The notes under the pieces are model-generated. The model was not told the DNA's origin and did no database searches. It saw only the letters and a list, made by a program, of their open reading frames with translations. 64,000 nt of DNA from Aureimonas glaciei (lineage in GTDB: Bacteria; Pseudomonadota; Alphaproteobacteria; Rhizobiales; Rhizobiaceae): assembly GCF_014643375.1 (NCBI RefSeq), contig NZ_BMJJ01000001.1:825782-889781 (forward strand), written 5' to 3'. Below are positions 48,116-56,835 of this stretch, one piece after another. Position numbers and translations under genes: made by a program. The stretch's first letter is position 1; every line of letters begins with the position of its first letter.

Positions 48116-49105
48116 ATGGGCATGATCAGAACATTCGCCGCGACACTGGCTGTCGCCACCGCCCTCGGCGGCATGGCGACCGCGGCTTCCGCGCAGGAGA
48201 TCACCCTGCGCTCGTCCGATACCCATCCCGATGGCTATCCGACGGTCGAGGCCGTCAAGTTCATGGGCGAAGTGCTGAAGGAGAAGACCGGCGGGCGCAT
48301 CGCCGTCCAGGTCTTCGCCTCGCACCAGCTCGGCGAGGAAAAGGAAACGATCGAGCAGACGAAGTTCGGCGTCATCGACCTCAACCGCGTCAACTTCGCG
48401 CCGATGAACGGCATCGTGAAGGCGACCACCGTCGCCTGCCTGCCCTACATCTTCACCTCCAAGGAAAACATGCGGGCGGTGATGGACGGGCCGATCGGCG
48501 AGGACATCCTCAAGGCCTTCGAACCGGCTGGCTATGTCGGCCTCGCCGTCTACGATTCCGGCGCGCGCTCCTTCTACAATTCCAAGAAGCCGATCACCTC
48601 GATCGACGACCTGAAGGGCATGAAGTTCCGCGTCATCCAGTCCGACCTCTTCGTCGACATGGTCAACGCGCTCGGCGCCAACGCCACGCCCATGGCCTAT
48701 GGCGAGGTCTATTCCGGCCTGCAGACCGGGCTCATCGACGGCGCCGAGAACAACTGGCCGAGCTACGAATCCTCCAAGCACTACGAGGTCGCGAAGTTCT
48801 ATTCGCTCGACCAGCATTCGCAGTGCCCGGAAGTCTTGATGATGTCGAAGATCTCCTGGGACAAGCTGACGCCGGAAGACCAGACTGCCGTGCGCGAGGC
48901 CGCCAAGGAATCGGTCGGCAAGATGCGCGAACTCTGGGACGCGCAGGAAGCCAAGTCGCGCAAGGTCGTGGAGGACGCGGGGGCTGAGATCAACGAGATC
49001 GACCCGGCCGCCTTCATCGCCGCGATGGACCCGATCTACGCGAAATACGCCGACACGCCCGAGCTGCAGGACCTGGTGAAGCGCATCCGCGACACCCAGA
49101 AGTAA
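48116..49105 (+). CDS. dctP: TRAP transporter solute-binding protein DctP, uronate-type
   Basis: Periplasmic protein that captures an acid sugar for the TRAP permease. The 329-aa precursor has a signal peptide (about 1-26, ending AASA). It shows the DctP-fold motifs [27 protein letters not shown] with the conserved arginine that clamps the substrate carboxylate, and [25 protein letters not shown]. Setting among uronate genes suggests glucuronate or galacturonate. A GGGAGG site precedes the ATG. A UUCG hairpin follows the stop. Confidence 0.92.
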   Translation: MGMIRTFAATLAVATALGGMATAASAQEITLRSSDTHPDGYPTVEAVKFMGEVLKEKTGGRIAVQVFASHQLGEEKETIEQTKFGVIDLNRVNFAPMNGIVKATTVACLPYIFTSKENMRAVMDGPIGEDILKAFEPAGYVGLAVYDSGARSFYNSKKPITSIDDLKGMKFRVIQSDLFVDMVNALGANATPMAYGEVYSGLQTGLIDGAENNWPSYESSKHYEVAKFYSLDQHSQCPEVLMMSKISWDKLTPEDQTAVREAAKESVGKMRELWDAQEAKSRKVVEDAGAEINEIDPAAFIAAMDPIYAKYADTPELQDLVKRIRDTQK

Positions 49106-49124
49106 GCAGCCTTCGCGACCCGCG

Positions 49125-49142
49125 GCCCCGCTTCGGCGGGGC
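49125..49142 (+). other. UUCG-capped hairpin between dctP and dctQ
   Basis: GCCCCGC-TTCG-GCGGGGC is a perfect 7-bp stem with the very stable UUCG tetraloop, 20 bp after the dctP stop, with no T-run. Inferred role: 3' protection that keeps the binding-protein mRNA more abundant than that of the membrane subunits, as known for malE/malF. Confidence 0.65.
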
Positions 49143-49172
49143 TGCCCTGCTCGTCCACCGGTCTTTGGGAAC

Positions 49173-49694
49173 TTGCCCTTGTTCATCCTTGCGAAATGGC
49201 TCGGCCGCCTGGCGACCGCGACGCTCTGGCTATCGGGCATCGGCCTGGTGCTGATGACGGCCTTCACCGCCTACCAGGTCTGGGCCCGCTACGTGATGAA
49301 CAACTCGCCGAGCTGGACCGAGCCGGCCTCGGTCTTGATGATGGGCTGGTTCATCCTGCTCGGCGCCGCCGTCGGCGTGCGCCAGGGCTACCACCTCGGC
49401 TTCGACATCCTCCTCATCGTCCTGCCGCCCCCGGCCCGCAAGGTGCTGATGACGGTCAGCGACCTCGCGGTCGCCGCTTTCGGCGCCGGCATGGGCTGGT
49501 ACGGACTGATGCTGGCCGAGGGGACCTGGGCCTCGATCTCGCCCGCCATCGGCATTCCCGTCGGCGTCAGCTACGTGCCGCTGGTCGTCGGCGGCACGCT
49601 GATCGCCCTTTTCTCGCTCGAGCGGATGGCGCGGCGTTTCGCCGGCCTCGAAATCTCGGAAGCGGATCTCCAGCCAATCGACCAGGTGGCCTGA
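49173..49694 (+). CDS. dctQ: TRAP transporter small permease DctQ
   Basis: Four-helix membrane subunit of the TRAP uptake system. The 173-aa protein has hydrophobic segments at about 15-35, 55-72, 85-107 and 130-150, and the conserved VWARYVMNNSPSWTEPAS segment. No ATG is available: TTG at 49173 or the TTG two codons later is the likely start, with a weak TTGGGA site. dctM starts 1 bp after its stop. Confidence 0.88.
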   Translation: MPLFILAKWLGRLATATLWLSGIGLVLMTAFTAYQVWARYVMNNSPSWTEPASVLMMGWFILLGAAVGVRQGYHLGFDILLIVLPPPARKVLMTVSDLAVAAFGAGMGWYGLMLAEGTWASISPAIGIPVGVSYVPLVVGGTLIALFSLERMARRFAGLEISEADLQPIDQVA

Positions 49695-49695
49695 C

Positions 49696-50976
49696 ATGGC
49701 GCTCACGATCCTCTTCTCGACCTTCACGCTGCTGCTGTTGATCGGCACGCCGATCGCCTTCTGCCTCGGCATCGCCTCGTTTGCGACCGTGCTCTATCTC
49801 GGCATTCCGCCGGTGATCGTGTTCCAGCAGATGAATGCCGGCATCAGCGTCTTCGCGCTGATGGCCATTCCCTTCTTCATCTATGCCGGCGACCTGATGG
49901 TGCGCGGCGGCATCGCCGCCCGCCTGGTGGCGCTGGCCGCCAGCCTCGTCGGCCACATGCGCGGCGGTCTCGGCCAGGTCAACATCGCGGCCTCGACCCT
50001 CTTCGGCGGCATTTCCGGCTCGGCCGTCGCCGACGCCTCGGCGATCGGCGGCCTGATGATCCCGCAGATGCGGGCGCGCGGCTACGACGTCGACTACGCC
50101 GTCAACGTCACCGTGACCTCGTCGATCATCGCGCTGATGATCCCGCCCTCGCATAACATGATCATCTATTCGATCTCCGGCGGCGGCCAGATCTCCATCG
50201 CCGACCTCTTCACCGCCGGCATCATCCCGGGCCTTCTTCTCGCCATGGGTCTTTCCGTGGCCGCCTGGTACGTCGCCCGCAAGCGCGGCTACCCCATCAC
50301 GGCCTTCGAGGGCTGGGGCAATATCGGCCGGCGGGCGCTCGGCGCCATTCCCGGGCTGATCCTCATCGCCATCATCTTCGGCGGCGTGCGCTCCGGCGTC
50401 TTCACCGCCACCGAGAGCTCCTGCATCGCCATTCTCTATGCGCTCCTGATCACGCTCCTGGTCTACCGCTCGATGGGCTGGGCCGACTTCGTCGAGGCGA
50501 CGGTCGGCGCCGTGCGCACGGCGGCCATGGTGCTCTTGATCATCGGCGCGGCCGCTTCCTTCGGCTGGCTGCTCGCCTATCTCAGCGTCCCCAGCCAGAT
50601 GATCGACTTCATGCAGTCGCTGACCTCCTCGCCGCTGGTGATCTTCCTGCTGTTGAACATCCTGCTCTTGTTCCTCGGCACCTTCATGGACATGTCGCCG
50701 CTGATCATCATCACGACGCCGATCTTCCTGCCGGTGGTCACCGCCTTCGGCATGGACCCCGTGCATTTCGGCGTGATCCTGATCCTCAACCTCGGCATCG
50801 GCCTCTGCACGCCGCCGGTTGGTGCCGTGCTCTTCGTCGGCTGCGCGGTGGCAAAAATCCGCGTGGCGCAGGCGATCCGCACCATCTGGCCCTTCTACGG
50901 CGCCGCCTTCGCCGTTCTGCTGCTCGTCACCTACATCCCGGCCCTGTCGCTGTGGCTTCCCTCCGTCTTCAAGTAG
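49696..50976 (+). CDS. dctM: TRAP transporter large permease DctM
   Basis: Twelve-helix, Na-coupled permease subunit. The 426-aa protein shows LLIGTPIAFCLGIAS, MAIPFFIYAGDLMVRGGIA, NIAASTLFGGISGSAVADASAIG and the second half with PIFLPVVTAFGMDPVHFG, all DctM hallmarks. It follows dctQ with a 1-bp gap; uxuB starts 4 bp after its stop, so transporter and catabolic genes share a transcript. Confidence 0.93.
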   Translation: MALTILFSTFTLLLLIGTPIAFCLGIASFATVLYLGIPPVIVFQQMNAGISVFALMAIPFFIYAGDLMVRGGIAARLVALAASLVGHMRGGLGQVNIAASTLFGGISGSAVADASAIGGLMIPQMRARGYDVDYAVNVTVTSSIIALMIPPSHNMIIYSISGGGQISIADLFTAGIIPGLLLAMGLSVAAWYVARKRGYPITAFEGWGNIGRRALGAIPGLILIAIIFGGVRSGVFTATESSCIAILYALLITLLVYRSMGWADFVEATVGAVRTAAMVLLIIGAAASFGWLLAYLSVPSQMIDFMQSLTSSPLVIFLLLNILLLFLGTFMDMSPLIIITTPIFLPVVTAFGMDPVHFGVILILNLGIGLCTPPVGAVLFVGCAVAKIRVAQAIRTIWPFYGAAFAVLLLVTYIPALSLWLPSVFK

Positions 50977-50980
50977 AATC

Positions 50981-52462
50981 ATGCTCCCCCTCAGCCTCGC
51001 CACCCTCGACCAGCTTTCCCAAGACGTCGTCCGTCCCGCCTACGATCCGCGCGCGACGACGATCGGCATCGTGCATCTGGGCGTCGGCGCCTTTCACCGG
51101 GCGCACCAGGCGGTCTATGTCGACGACATCCTGGGCCACGATCCGCAATGGGCGATCGCCGGGGCGTCGCTGCGCCGGGCCGACATGCGCGACGCCCTGG
51201 CGCCGCAGGACAATCTCTTCACCGTCGCTGTGCGCTCGGGCGAGGGCACGCAGCTGCGCGTCATCGGTTCCTTGCGTTCCATCGACGTGGTGCCGGAGAA
51301 CCCCGCGGCGATCCTCGCCCGCATGGTCGATCCGGCCGTGCGCATCGTCTCGCTGACGGTGACGGAAAAGGGCTATTGCCACGACCCGGCGACCGGCGAC
51401 CTCAACACCGCCCATCCCGACATCGTCGCGGATCTCGCCAACCCTCGCGCGCCGGTCTCGGCGCCCGGCCTGATCGCCGAAGCGCTTCGGCTGCGGCGCG
51501 CGGCCGGCATCGTGCCCTTCACCGTCATGCCCTGCGACAATCTCCCGTCGAACGGCCCGACCGTGCACCGCATCGTCGCGCAATACGCCGCGCTGCTGGA
51601 TCCGGCTTTCGGCCGCTTCGTCGAGACCGACGTCGCCTTCGCCGGCACCATGGTCGACCGCATCGTGCCAGCAACGAGCGAGGAGGACATCGCCGGGATT
51701 TCCGAGGCGCTCGGTGTGACGGACGCCTGGCCGGTGGTTTCTGAGCCCTTCACGCAATGGGTGATCGAGGATCGTTTCCCGACCGGCCGGCCGGATTTCG
51801 CCAGCGTCGGCGCGCAGATGGTCGCCGACGTCGAGCCTTTCGAGAAGATGAAGCTCCGGATGCTGAACGGTTCGCATTCGACGCTCGCTTATCTCGGCTA
51901 TCTCGCCGGCTACGAGACCGTCTCGGCCGCCATGGCCAATGCCGACATCGAAAAGCTCTGCCGCGACCTGATGACGGACGAGGTGATCCCGACGCTCGAC
52001 CTGCCCGAGGCCGATCTTCCCGCCTATCGCGACGCGCTGATCGCCCGCTTCCACAATCCGGCGCTGAAGCACCGGACCTGGCAGATCGCCATGGACGGCT
52101 CGCAGAAACTGCCGCAGCGCCTGCTCGGCACCGTCCGCGACCGCCTGGCGACGGGTGCCTCCATCGACCGCCTGGCGCTCGGCGTCGCCGCCTGGATGCG
52201 CTACGTCACCGGCACCGACGAAAACGGTGCGTCGATCGACGTGCGCGACCCGCTCGCCGCTCGACTGAAGGCGCTGGGCGACACCGCCGGCCGCGATGCC
52301 GATGCGCTGGTGAAAGCCTATCTCGGCGTCGAGGAAATTTTCGGCCGCGATCTCCGCGATAACAAGCGCTTTTCCGATGCTGTGAAGCGCGGCTTGGCGA
52401 TGCTGCTGGAGAAGGGCGCCCGCGCCACCGTCGCCGCCTATGCCGCCGGCGACATCCATTGA
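50981..52462 (+). CDS. uxuB: Fructuronate reductase / mannitol dehydrogenase family protein
   Basis: NAD-dependent long-chain polyol dehydrogenase; in this context probably reduces D-fructuronate to D-mannonate (UxuB). The 493-aa protein has the N-terminal IGIVHLGVGAFHRAHQAVY, TVTEKGYCHDP, the DNLPSNGP segment and the catalytic KMKLRMLNGSHS motif. Mannitol or tagaturonate activity cannot be excluded by sequence, but UxaC in the same operon favours a uronate. The mannonate dehydratase gene (uxuA) expected next is absent from the window. Confidence 0.87.
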   Translation: MLPLSLATLDQLSQDVVRPAYDPRATTIGIVHLGVGAFHRAHQAVYVDDILGHDPQWAIAGASLRRADMRDALAPQDNLFTVAVRSGEGTQLRVIGSLRSIDVVPENPAAILARMVDPAVRIVSLTVTEKGYCHDPATGDLNTAHPDIVADLANPRAPVSAPGLIAEALRLRRAAGIVPFTVMPCDNLPSNGPTVHRIVAQYAALLDPAFGRFVETDVAFAGTMVDRIVPATSEEDIAGISEALGVTDAWPVVSEPFTQWVIEDRFPTGRPDFASVGAQMVADVEPFEKMKLRMLNGSHSTLAYLGYLAGYETVSAAMANADIEKLCRDLMTDEVIPTLDLPEADLPAYRDALIARFHNPALKHRTWQIAMDGSQKLPQRLLGTVRDRLATGASIDRLALGVAAWMRYVTGTDENGASIDVRDPLAARLKALGDTAGRDADALVKAYLGVEEIFGRDLRDNKRFSDAVKRGLAMLLEKGARATVAAYAAGDIH

Positions 52463-52479
52463 CCCGAGAGGAGAGCGCC

Positions 52480-52812
52480 GTGACCGACAACGTCGTCCGC
52501 ACCCCGAGCGGCTGGAAGGACGTCGGCAACGACGCCCGCCGCCGCATCCTGACCTATTCGCCCGCCATGATGGTCTGCGAGGTCGCGTTCGGCCCGAACG
52601 GTGTCGGCCCGCTCCACCACCACGTGCATGTCCAGTCGGTCTACGTGAAGTCGGGAAAGTTCGAGTTCGACATCGGCGGCGAGACGCATGTCGTCTCGGC
52701 CGGCGACGCGCTGGTGATCCCGTCCAACGTTCCGCATGGCTGCCGCATGCTCGAGCAGGGCACCCTGATCGACACCTTTACACCCGCCCGCGAGGATTTT
52801 CTGCCGGCCTGA
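52480..52812 (+). CDS. kdgF: KdgF-like cupin, unsaturated uronate linearisation
   Basis: Small single-domain cupin, 110 aa, most like KdgF, which converts 4,5-unsaturated uronate monomers from polysaccharide lyases to linear 5-keto-4-deoxyuronate. Probable metal ligands are the His46-His50 cluster, Gln52 and His86 (PSNVPHGC). GTG at 52480 is preceded by GAGAGGAGAG; an in-frame TTG seven codons upstream overlaps uxuB. Its place just before kduI supports the role. Confidence 0.85.
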   Translation: MTDNVVRTPSGWKDVGNDARRRILTYSPAMMVCEVAFGPNGVGPLHHHVHVQSVYVKSGKFEFDIGGETHVVSAGDALVIPSNVPHGCRMLEQGTLIDTFTPAREDFLPA

Positions 52813-52909
52813 CCGCCGGCTTTTCCCTCTCCGACGAAGCCGCTGCCACCCCTTGGCCGTGCCCTGCTCGACGTCCCGGACTGAGGACGTCCCAGAAAAG
52901 GAACATCCC

Positions 52910-53734
52910 ATGAAGGTCGAGAACCGCTACGCGATCGATCCCGTCCACGCCAAGAGCTTCGATACCGAGGCGCTCCGGCGCGAATTCCTGATCGGCAACG
53001 CCTTCGTCGAGGGCGAGATCAACCTGACCTACACTCATTACGACCGCATGATCGTCGGCGGCGCCGTGCCCGGCGTCTTCCCGCTGGAACTTGCCGCCAT
53101 CAAGGAGACCGGCACGCCCGGCTTCCTGGACCGGCGCGAGGCTGTGATCGTCAACATCGGCGCGGCCGGCACGGTCAAGGCCAAGGGCGCGGCGTACGAG
53201 ATGGGCCCGCGCGACATGCTCTATGTCGGCCGCGGCGACGGCCCGCTGGTCTTCTCCGGCAAGGGCGCGCGCTTCTACATCCTCAGCGCCCCGGCGCACC
53301 GCGACATCCCGACCCGGCTCGTCACCATCGACCAGGCCAAGCGCGTCGACCTCGGCGCGCCCGAGACCTCGAACCAGCGCTCGATCTTCCAGTTCGTCCA
53401 TCCCGACGTGATGGAGAGCTGCCAGATCGTCGTCGGCATGACGACGCTGCACAAGGGCTCGATCTGGAACACTATGCCGGCGCATGTCCACGACCGCCGT
53501 ATGGAGGCCTATCTCTATTTCGACCTGCCGGACGATGCGCGCGTCTTCCACATGATGGGCGAGCCCGGCGAAACGCGCCATCTCGTCGTCAAGAACGAGG
53601 ATGCGGTGCTGTCGCCGCCCTGGTCGATCCATTCGGGCGCCGGCACTGCGGCCTACACCTTCATCTGGGCGATGGCCGGCGACAATGTCGACTACCGGGA
53701 TGTCGAGATGGTCGCCATGGACGCGCTGAAGTGA
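52910..53734 (+). CDS. kduI: 5-keto-4-deoxyuronate isomerase KduI
   Basis: Zinc-dependent isomerase turning 5-keto-4-deoxyuronate (DKI) into 2,5-diketo-3-deoxygluconate (DKII). The 274-aa cupin protein has the metal set His192, His194, Glu199 (AHVHDRRMEAY) and His241 (PPWSIHSG), and the YTHYDRMIVGGAVP N-terminal motif. AAAAGGA precedes the ATG; the 97-bp gap before it contains a small inverted repeat, GACGTCC/GGACGTC. Its stop overlaps the kduD start as GTGA. Confidence 0.95.
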   Translation: MKVENRYAIDPVHAKSFDTEALRREFLIGNAFVEGEINLTYTHYDRMIVGGAVPGVFPLELAAIKETGTPGFLDRREAVIVNIGAAGTVKAKGAAYEMGPRDMLYVGRGDGPLVFSGKGARFYILSAPAHRDIPTRLVTIDQAKRVDLGAPETSNQRSIFQFVHPDVMESCQIVVGMTTLHKGSIWNTMPAHVHDRRMEAYLYFDLPDDARVFHMMGEPGETRHLVVKNEDAVLSPPWSIHSGAGTAAYTFIWAMAGDNVDYRDVEMVAMDALK

Positions 53735-54483
53735 GCCTGTTCGACCTCTCGGGCAAGCGCGCCTTCGTCACCGGCGCCAACACCGGCATCGGCCAGGGCA
53801 TCGCTCTGTCGCTGGCGGAGGCGGGGGCGGAGATCGTCGCCGCCGGCCGCTCGGCGATGGACGAAACGCTGGGCCTGATCGAGGCTGCCGGCGGCACGGG
53901 AGCTGAGTGCCGCGTCGACTTCTTGGACAAGGACGCCGCCGTCGCGGCGTTCGAAGCCGCGGCAGCCGAGCGCCCGATCGACATCCTGGTCAACAATGCC
54001 GGCATCATCCGGCGTGCCGACGCGGTCGATGTCACCGACGAGGACTGGGACGACGTCCTCGGCGTCAACCTGCGCACGCCCTTCTTCCTCGCCCAGGCCT
54101 TTGCCCGGGCGGCGCTGGCCGGGGGGCGGGGCGGTTCGATCATCAACATCGCCTCGATGCTGTCCTTCCAGGGCGGGATCCGCGTCGCGTCCTACACCGC
54201 GTCGAAGAGCGGCATTGCCGGGCTGACGAAACTGCTCGCCTGCGAATGGGCGCCGCGCGGCATCAACGTCAACGCCATCGCGCCGGGCTATATCGAGACC
54301 AACAACACCGAGGCCCTGCGCGCCGACGCCGCGCGCAACACCGACATCCTGAAGCGCATCCCGGCCGGCCGCTGGGGCGAGGCGTCGGACATCGGCGGCA
54401 CCGCGGTCTTCCTCGCTTCGGCCGCCGCACGCTATGTGCACGGCGCGGTCATCCCCGTCGACGGCGGCTGGCTGGCGCGCTGA
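53731..54483 (+). CDS. kduD: 2-deoxy-D-gluconate 3-dehydrogenase / DKII reductase KduD
   Basis: Short-chain dehydrogenase that reduces DKII to 2-keto-3-deoxygluconate, which KdgK then phosphorylates. The 250-aa protein has the NAD motif TGANTGIGQG, NNAGIIRR, the catalytic Ser in NIASMLSFQGG and YTASKSG (Tyr-x3-Lys), and the C-terminal VDGGWLAR. GTG start overlaps kduI by 4 bp, coupling the two enzymes of successive steps. Confidence 0.93.
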   Translation: MSLFDLSGKRAFVTGANTGIGQGIALSLAEAGAEIVAAGRSAMDETLGLIEAAGGTGAECRVDFLDKDAAVAAFEAAAAERPIDILVNNAGIIRRADAVDVTDEDWDDVLGVNLRTPFFLAQAFARAALAGGRGGSIINIASMLSFQGGIRVASYTASKSGIAGLTKLLACEWAPRGINVNAIAPGYIETNNTEALRADAARNTDILKRIPAGRWGEASDIGGTAVFLASAAARYVHGAVIPVDGGWLAR

Positions 54484-54549
54484 CAGCTCTTGCCTTTCTG
54501 GCGGCCGAGGCCGAGGGAAGGGCAAAAGAGCGACAGACGAGGTGAGCCT

Positions 54550-55608
54550 GTGCAGAAAACCATCGAGACCCTTTCCGGCGATACGCCCGGCACGACCTTC
54601 CAGTTTCCCGTGCTGCGCTTTGCCGGCACCGACGGCGAAGCGCCGGGCGCCTACCTGCAGGGGGCGCTGCACGGCAACGAACTGCCGGGCGTCGTGGCGC
54701 TGCATTACCTCGTGCCGATGCTGGAGCGCGCCGAGGCCGAGGGGCGGCTGCGCGGCAACGTCACCGTGGTGCCGCAGGCCAATCCGCTGGCCAGTGGCCA
54801 GCACCTCTTCCAGGAGCATATGGGCCGCTACGATTTTCAGTCGCGCGGCAATTTCAACCGCGACTTTCCGCTGCTGGATACGCCCGACGCCTCGAACCTG
54901 CCAAGCGACGACGCGCCGCTCGCCGCGCCCGTGCGGCTGAAGGCGCGGCTCCTCAGCCTCGCGCTCGGCCACGACATCGTGCTCGACCTGCACTGTGACG
55001 ACGAGGGTCCGTCCTATCTCTACATCGCCCGCGCCTACTGGCCTCATATGCAGGATCTCGCCGCCAGCCTCGGCTCGGTGGCGGTGCTGCTCTGGGACGA
55101 CAGCTCGGACGGCGCCTTCGAGGAGGCGGCCTGGTCGCCTTACCGTAACCTGCCGGACGAGGATCCGAGCTGGCGCCGCCGGGCGGTGACGACGGTGGAA
55201 TTTCGCGGCCAGAGCGACGTCACGCCGGCCTTCGCCCGAAGCGACGCCGACGGCCTCTACCGTTTTCTCGTCGCGCGCGGCGTGATCGAGGATGCGACGC
55301 TCGCGCCGCTGCCGGCCTGGAACGGCACGGTGACGCCGCTCGAACGCATCGAGATGGTCCGCGCTCCCGTTGGCGGGGCGGTGCTCTATCACGTCGTCCC
55401 CGGCGACCGCGTGGAGGAGGGCGCTCTCCTCGTCACTCTCCTGACGGCGCCCGGCGAGGCCGGCGGCGAGCGGGAGGTGCGGGCGCCACAGGCCGGTCTC
55501 GTCCTGACGCGCAAACGCCAGCGCCTGGCGCGCACCGGCGACGATCTCCTGAAGCTTCTGGGCTCGCGCCCGTCGGCCACGGCGAAGGCGGGCCCGCTGG
55601 AATCCTGA
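54550..55608 (+). CDS. Succinylglutamate desuccinylase/aspartoacylase family hydrolase, substrate unknown
   Basis: Zinc-dependent hydrolase of the M14/AstE-AspA superfamily, expected to cleave an N-acyl amide or ester. In the 352-aa protein, zinc ligands are His41 and Glu44 (HGNE) and His148 (DLHCDD); NFNRDFP at 101-107 and the probable catalytic base Glu217 (TTVEFRGQ) are intact. The C-terminal about 80 residues form a biotinyl-lipoyl-like beta domain (MVRAPVGGAVLYHVVPGDRV). GTG 54550 has a GAGGTGA site. It closes the uronate operon 66 bp after kduD, so it may trim acyl groups from an imported uronate; that is inference. Confidence 0.82.
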   Translation: MQKTIETLSGDTPGTTFQFPVLRFAGTDGEAPGAYLQGALHGNELPGVVALHYLVPMLERAEAEGRLRGNVTVVPQANPLASGQHLFQEHMGRYDFQSRGNFNRDFPLLDTPDASNLPSDDAPLAAPVRLKARLLSLALGHDIVLDLHCDDEGPSYLYIARAYWPHMQDLAASLGSVAVLLWDDSSDGAFEEAAWSPYRNLPDEDPSWRRRAVTTVEFRGQSDVTPAFARSDADGLYRFLVARGVIEDATLAPLPAWNGTVTPLERIEMVRAPVGGAVLYHVVPGDRVEEGALLVTLLTAPGEAGGEREVRAPQAGLVLTRKRQRLARTGDDLLKLLGSRPSATAKAGPLES

Positions 55609-55773
55609 ATGCTTCAGGGCATGACGGCATTGAGTGCGGCGCCGTCATCGGTGCTCTGGGCGCGACCGACGGCAAAGGGTTGGACGAGCGGGGGACTGTC
55701 CCTCAAGGGGGATGGGGACCTGGCAGCGAGAAACTTGACTGGAACTGTCTTGTTTGCGGCGGCATCGCGCAGT

Positions 55774-56835
55774 ATGGAGCGGGCACACCTCCAGCCGACA
55801 GGATCTCCCTTGTTTTCGCTCCATCACCGTTTCGCTGTACCGGGCCTGCTGGCAGCCCTTTTGATGACCGCGGGGCCTGTCTCGGCGGAGCCCACCCGCT
55901 ATCCGTTGACGCTCGAGAACTGCGGCACGTCGATCACCCTCGAGAAGGCGCCGGAGCGCGCGATCGGTCTTGGACAGAACAGCGCCGAGATTCTTCTTCT
56001 TCTCGGTCTGGAGGACCGCATGGTCGGCACGGCCTTCTGGCCAAGCAAGGTGCTGCCGCAACTCGCCGAGGCCAATGCGAAGGTCAAGCTGCTGACCGTC
56101 GAGTTCCCGACCTTCGAGTCTCTGCTGGCCGAAAATCCCGACTTCGTGGCCGCCGCCCTGCCCACCCTGCTCGGCCCGGACAGCAAGGTCGCCAAGCGCG
56201 ATGATTTTGGCAAAGTCGGGGTCGCCTCCTATCTGTCGCCCAGCACCTGCCTCGCCGCCAAGGAGGGCGACGACGCCTATGGCAGCCGCGATCAGCTCTG
56301 GAACATGGACCTTCTCTACCAGGAGATCGGCGAACTCTCGCAGATCTTCGACGTCGCCGACCGCGGCCAGGCGCTGATCGCCGACTTCAAGGCCCGCGAG
56401 GCGGCGCTTCGGCAAGCACCTGCAAACGACGGCAAGAAACTCTCCTACGTGTTCTGGTTCTCCAGCCCGTCGCCTTCTGCCGACGCTTATGTCGGCGGGC
56501 GCAACAGCGCTTCCGGCTATATCGCCAACCTTCTCGGCGGCACCAATGCGGTCGAGGCGAGCGCGGAATGGCCGACGCTCGGTTGGGAGAGCATCATCGC
56601 CGCCGAGCCGGACGTGATCGTGGTGGCCGATCTCGATCGCAACCGCTGGGCGCTCGACAAGCCGGCGGTCAAGATCGAGTTCCTCACCACCGATTCCGCC
56701 ACCAGCCAGATGCCCGCCGTGCGCAACAAGGCGATCGCGATCATGGATGGGCAGGCGATGAACCCCACGATCCGCACGATCTTCGGCGCCGAGCAGGTGG
56801 CCGAGCAGTTGAAGGCGCTCGGTCTGCGCCCGTGA
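55774..56835 (+). CDS. Iron-siderophore/cobalamin-type ABC transporter substrate-binding protein
   Basis: Periplasmic binding protein of the FepB/BtuF class. The precursor (353 aa from 55774) has a signal peptide ending GPVSAEP; a TTG at 55810 would shorten the N-terminus by 12 residues. The mature part begins YPLTLENCGTSITLEKAPER, as in iron-chelate binding proteins, and ends with the second lobe VDG-like helix. Cognate permease and ATPase genes follow with overlaps. The 165 bp between the uronate operon and this start show no cobalamin riboswitch core. Iron chelate is the more likely cargo. Confidence 0.85.
   Translation: MERAHLQPTGSPLFSLHHRFAVPGLLAALLMTAGPVSAEPTRYPLTLENCGTSITLEKAPERAIGLGQNSAEILLLLGLEDRMVGTAFWPSKVLPQLAEANAKVKLLTVEFPTFESLLAENPDFVAAALPTLLGPDSKVAKRDDFGKVGVASYLSPSTCLAAKEGDDAYGSRDQLWNMDLLYQEIGELSQIFDVADRGQALIADFKAREAALRQAPANDGKKLSYVFWFSSPSPSADAYVGGRNSASGYIANLLGGTNAVEASAEWPTLGWESIIAAEPDVIVVADLDRNRWALDKPAVKIEFLTTDSATSQMPAVRNKAIAIMDGQAMNPTIRTIFGAEQVAEQLKALGLRP

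Noticed and set aside
55609-55773. Possible cobalamin riboswitch before the FecB/BtuF-type gene
   Set aside because: The conserved B12-box core (GCCACTG-type) and its partner segments are not present in this leader.
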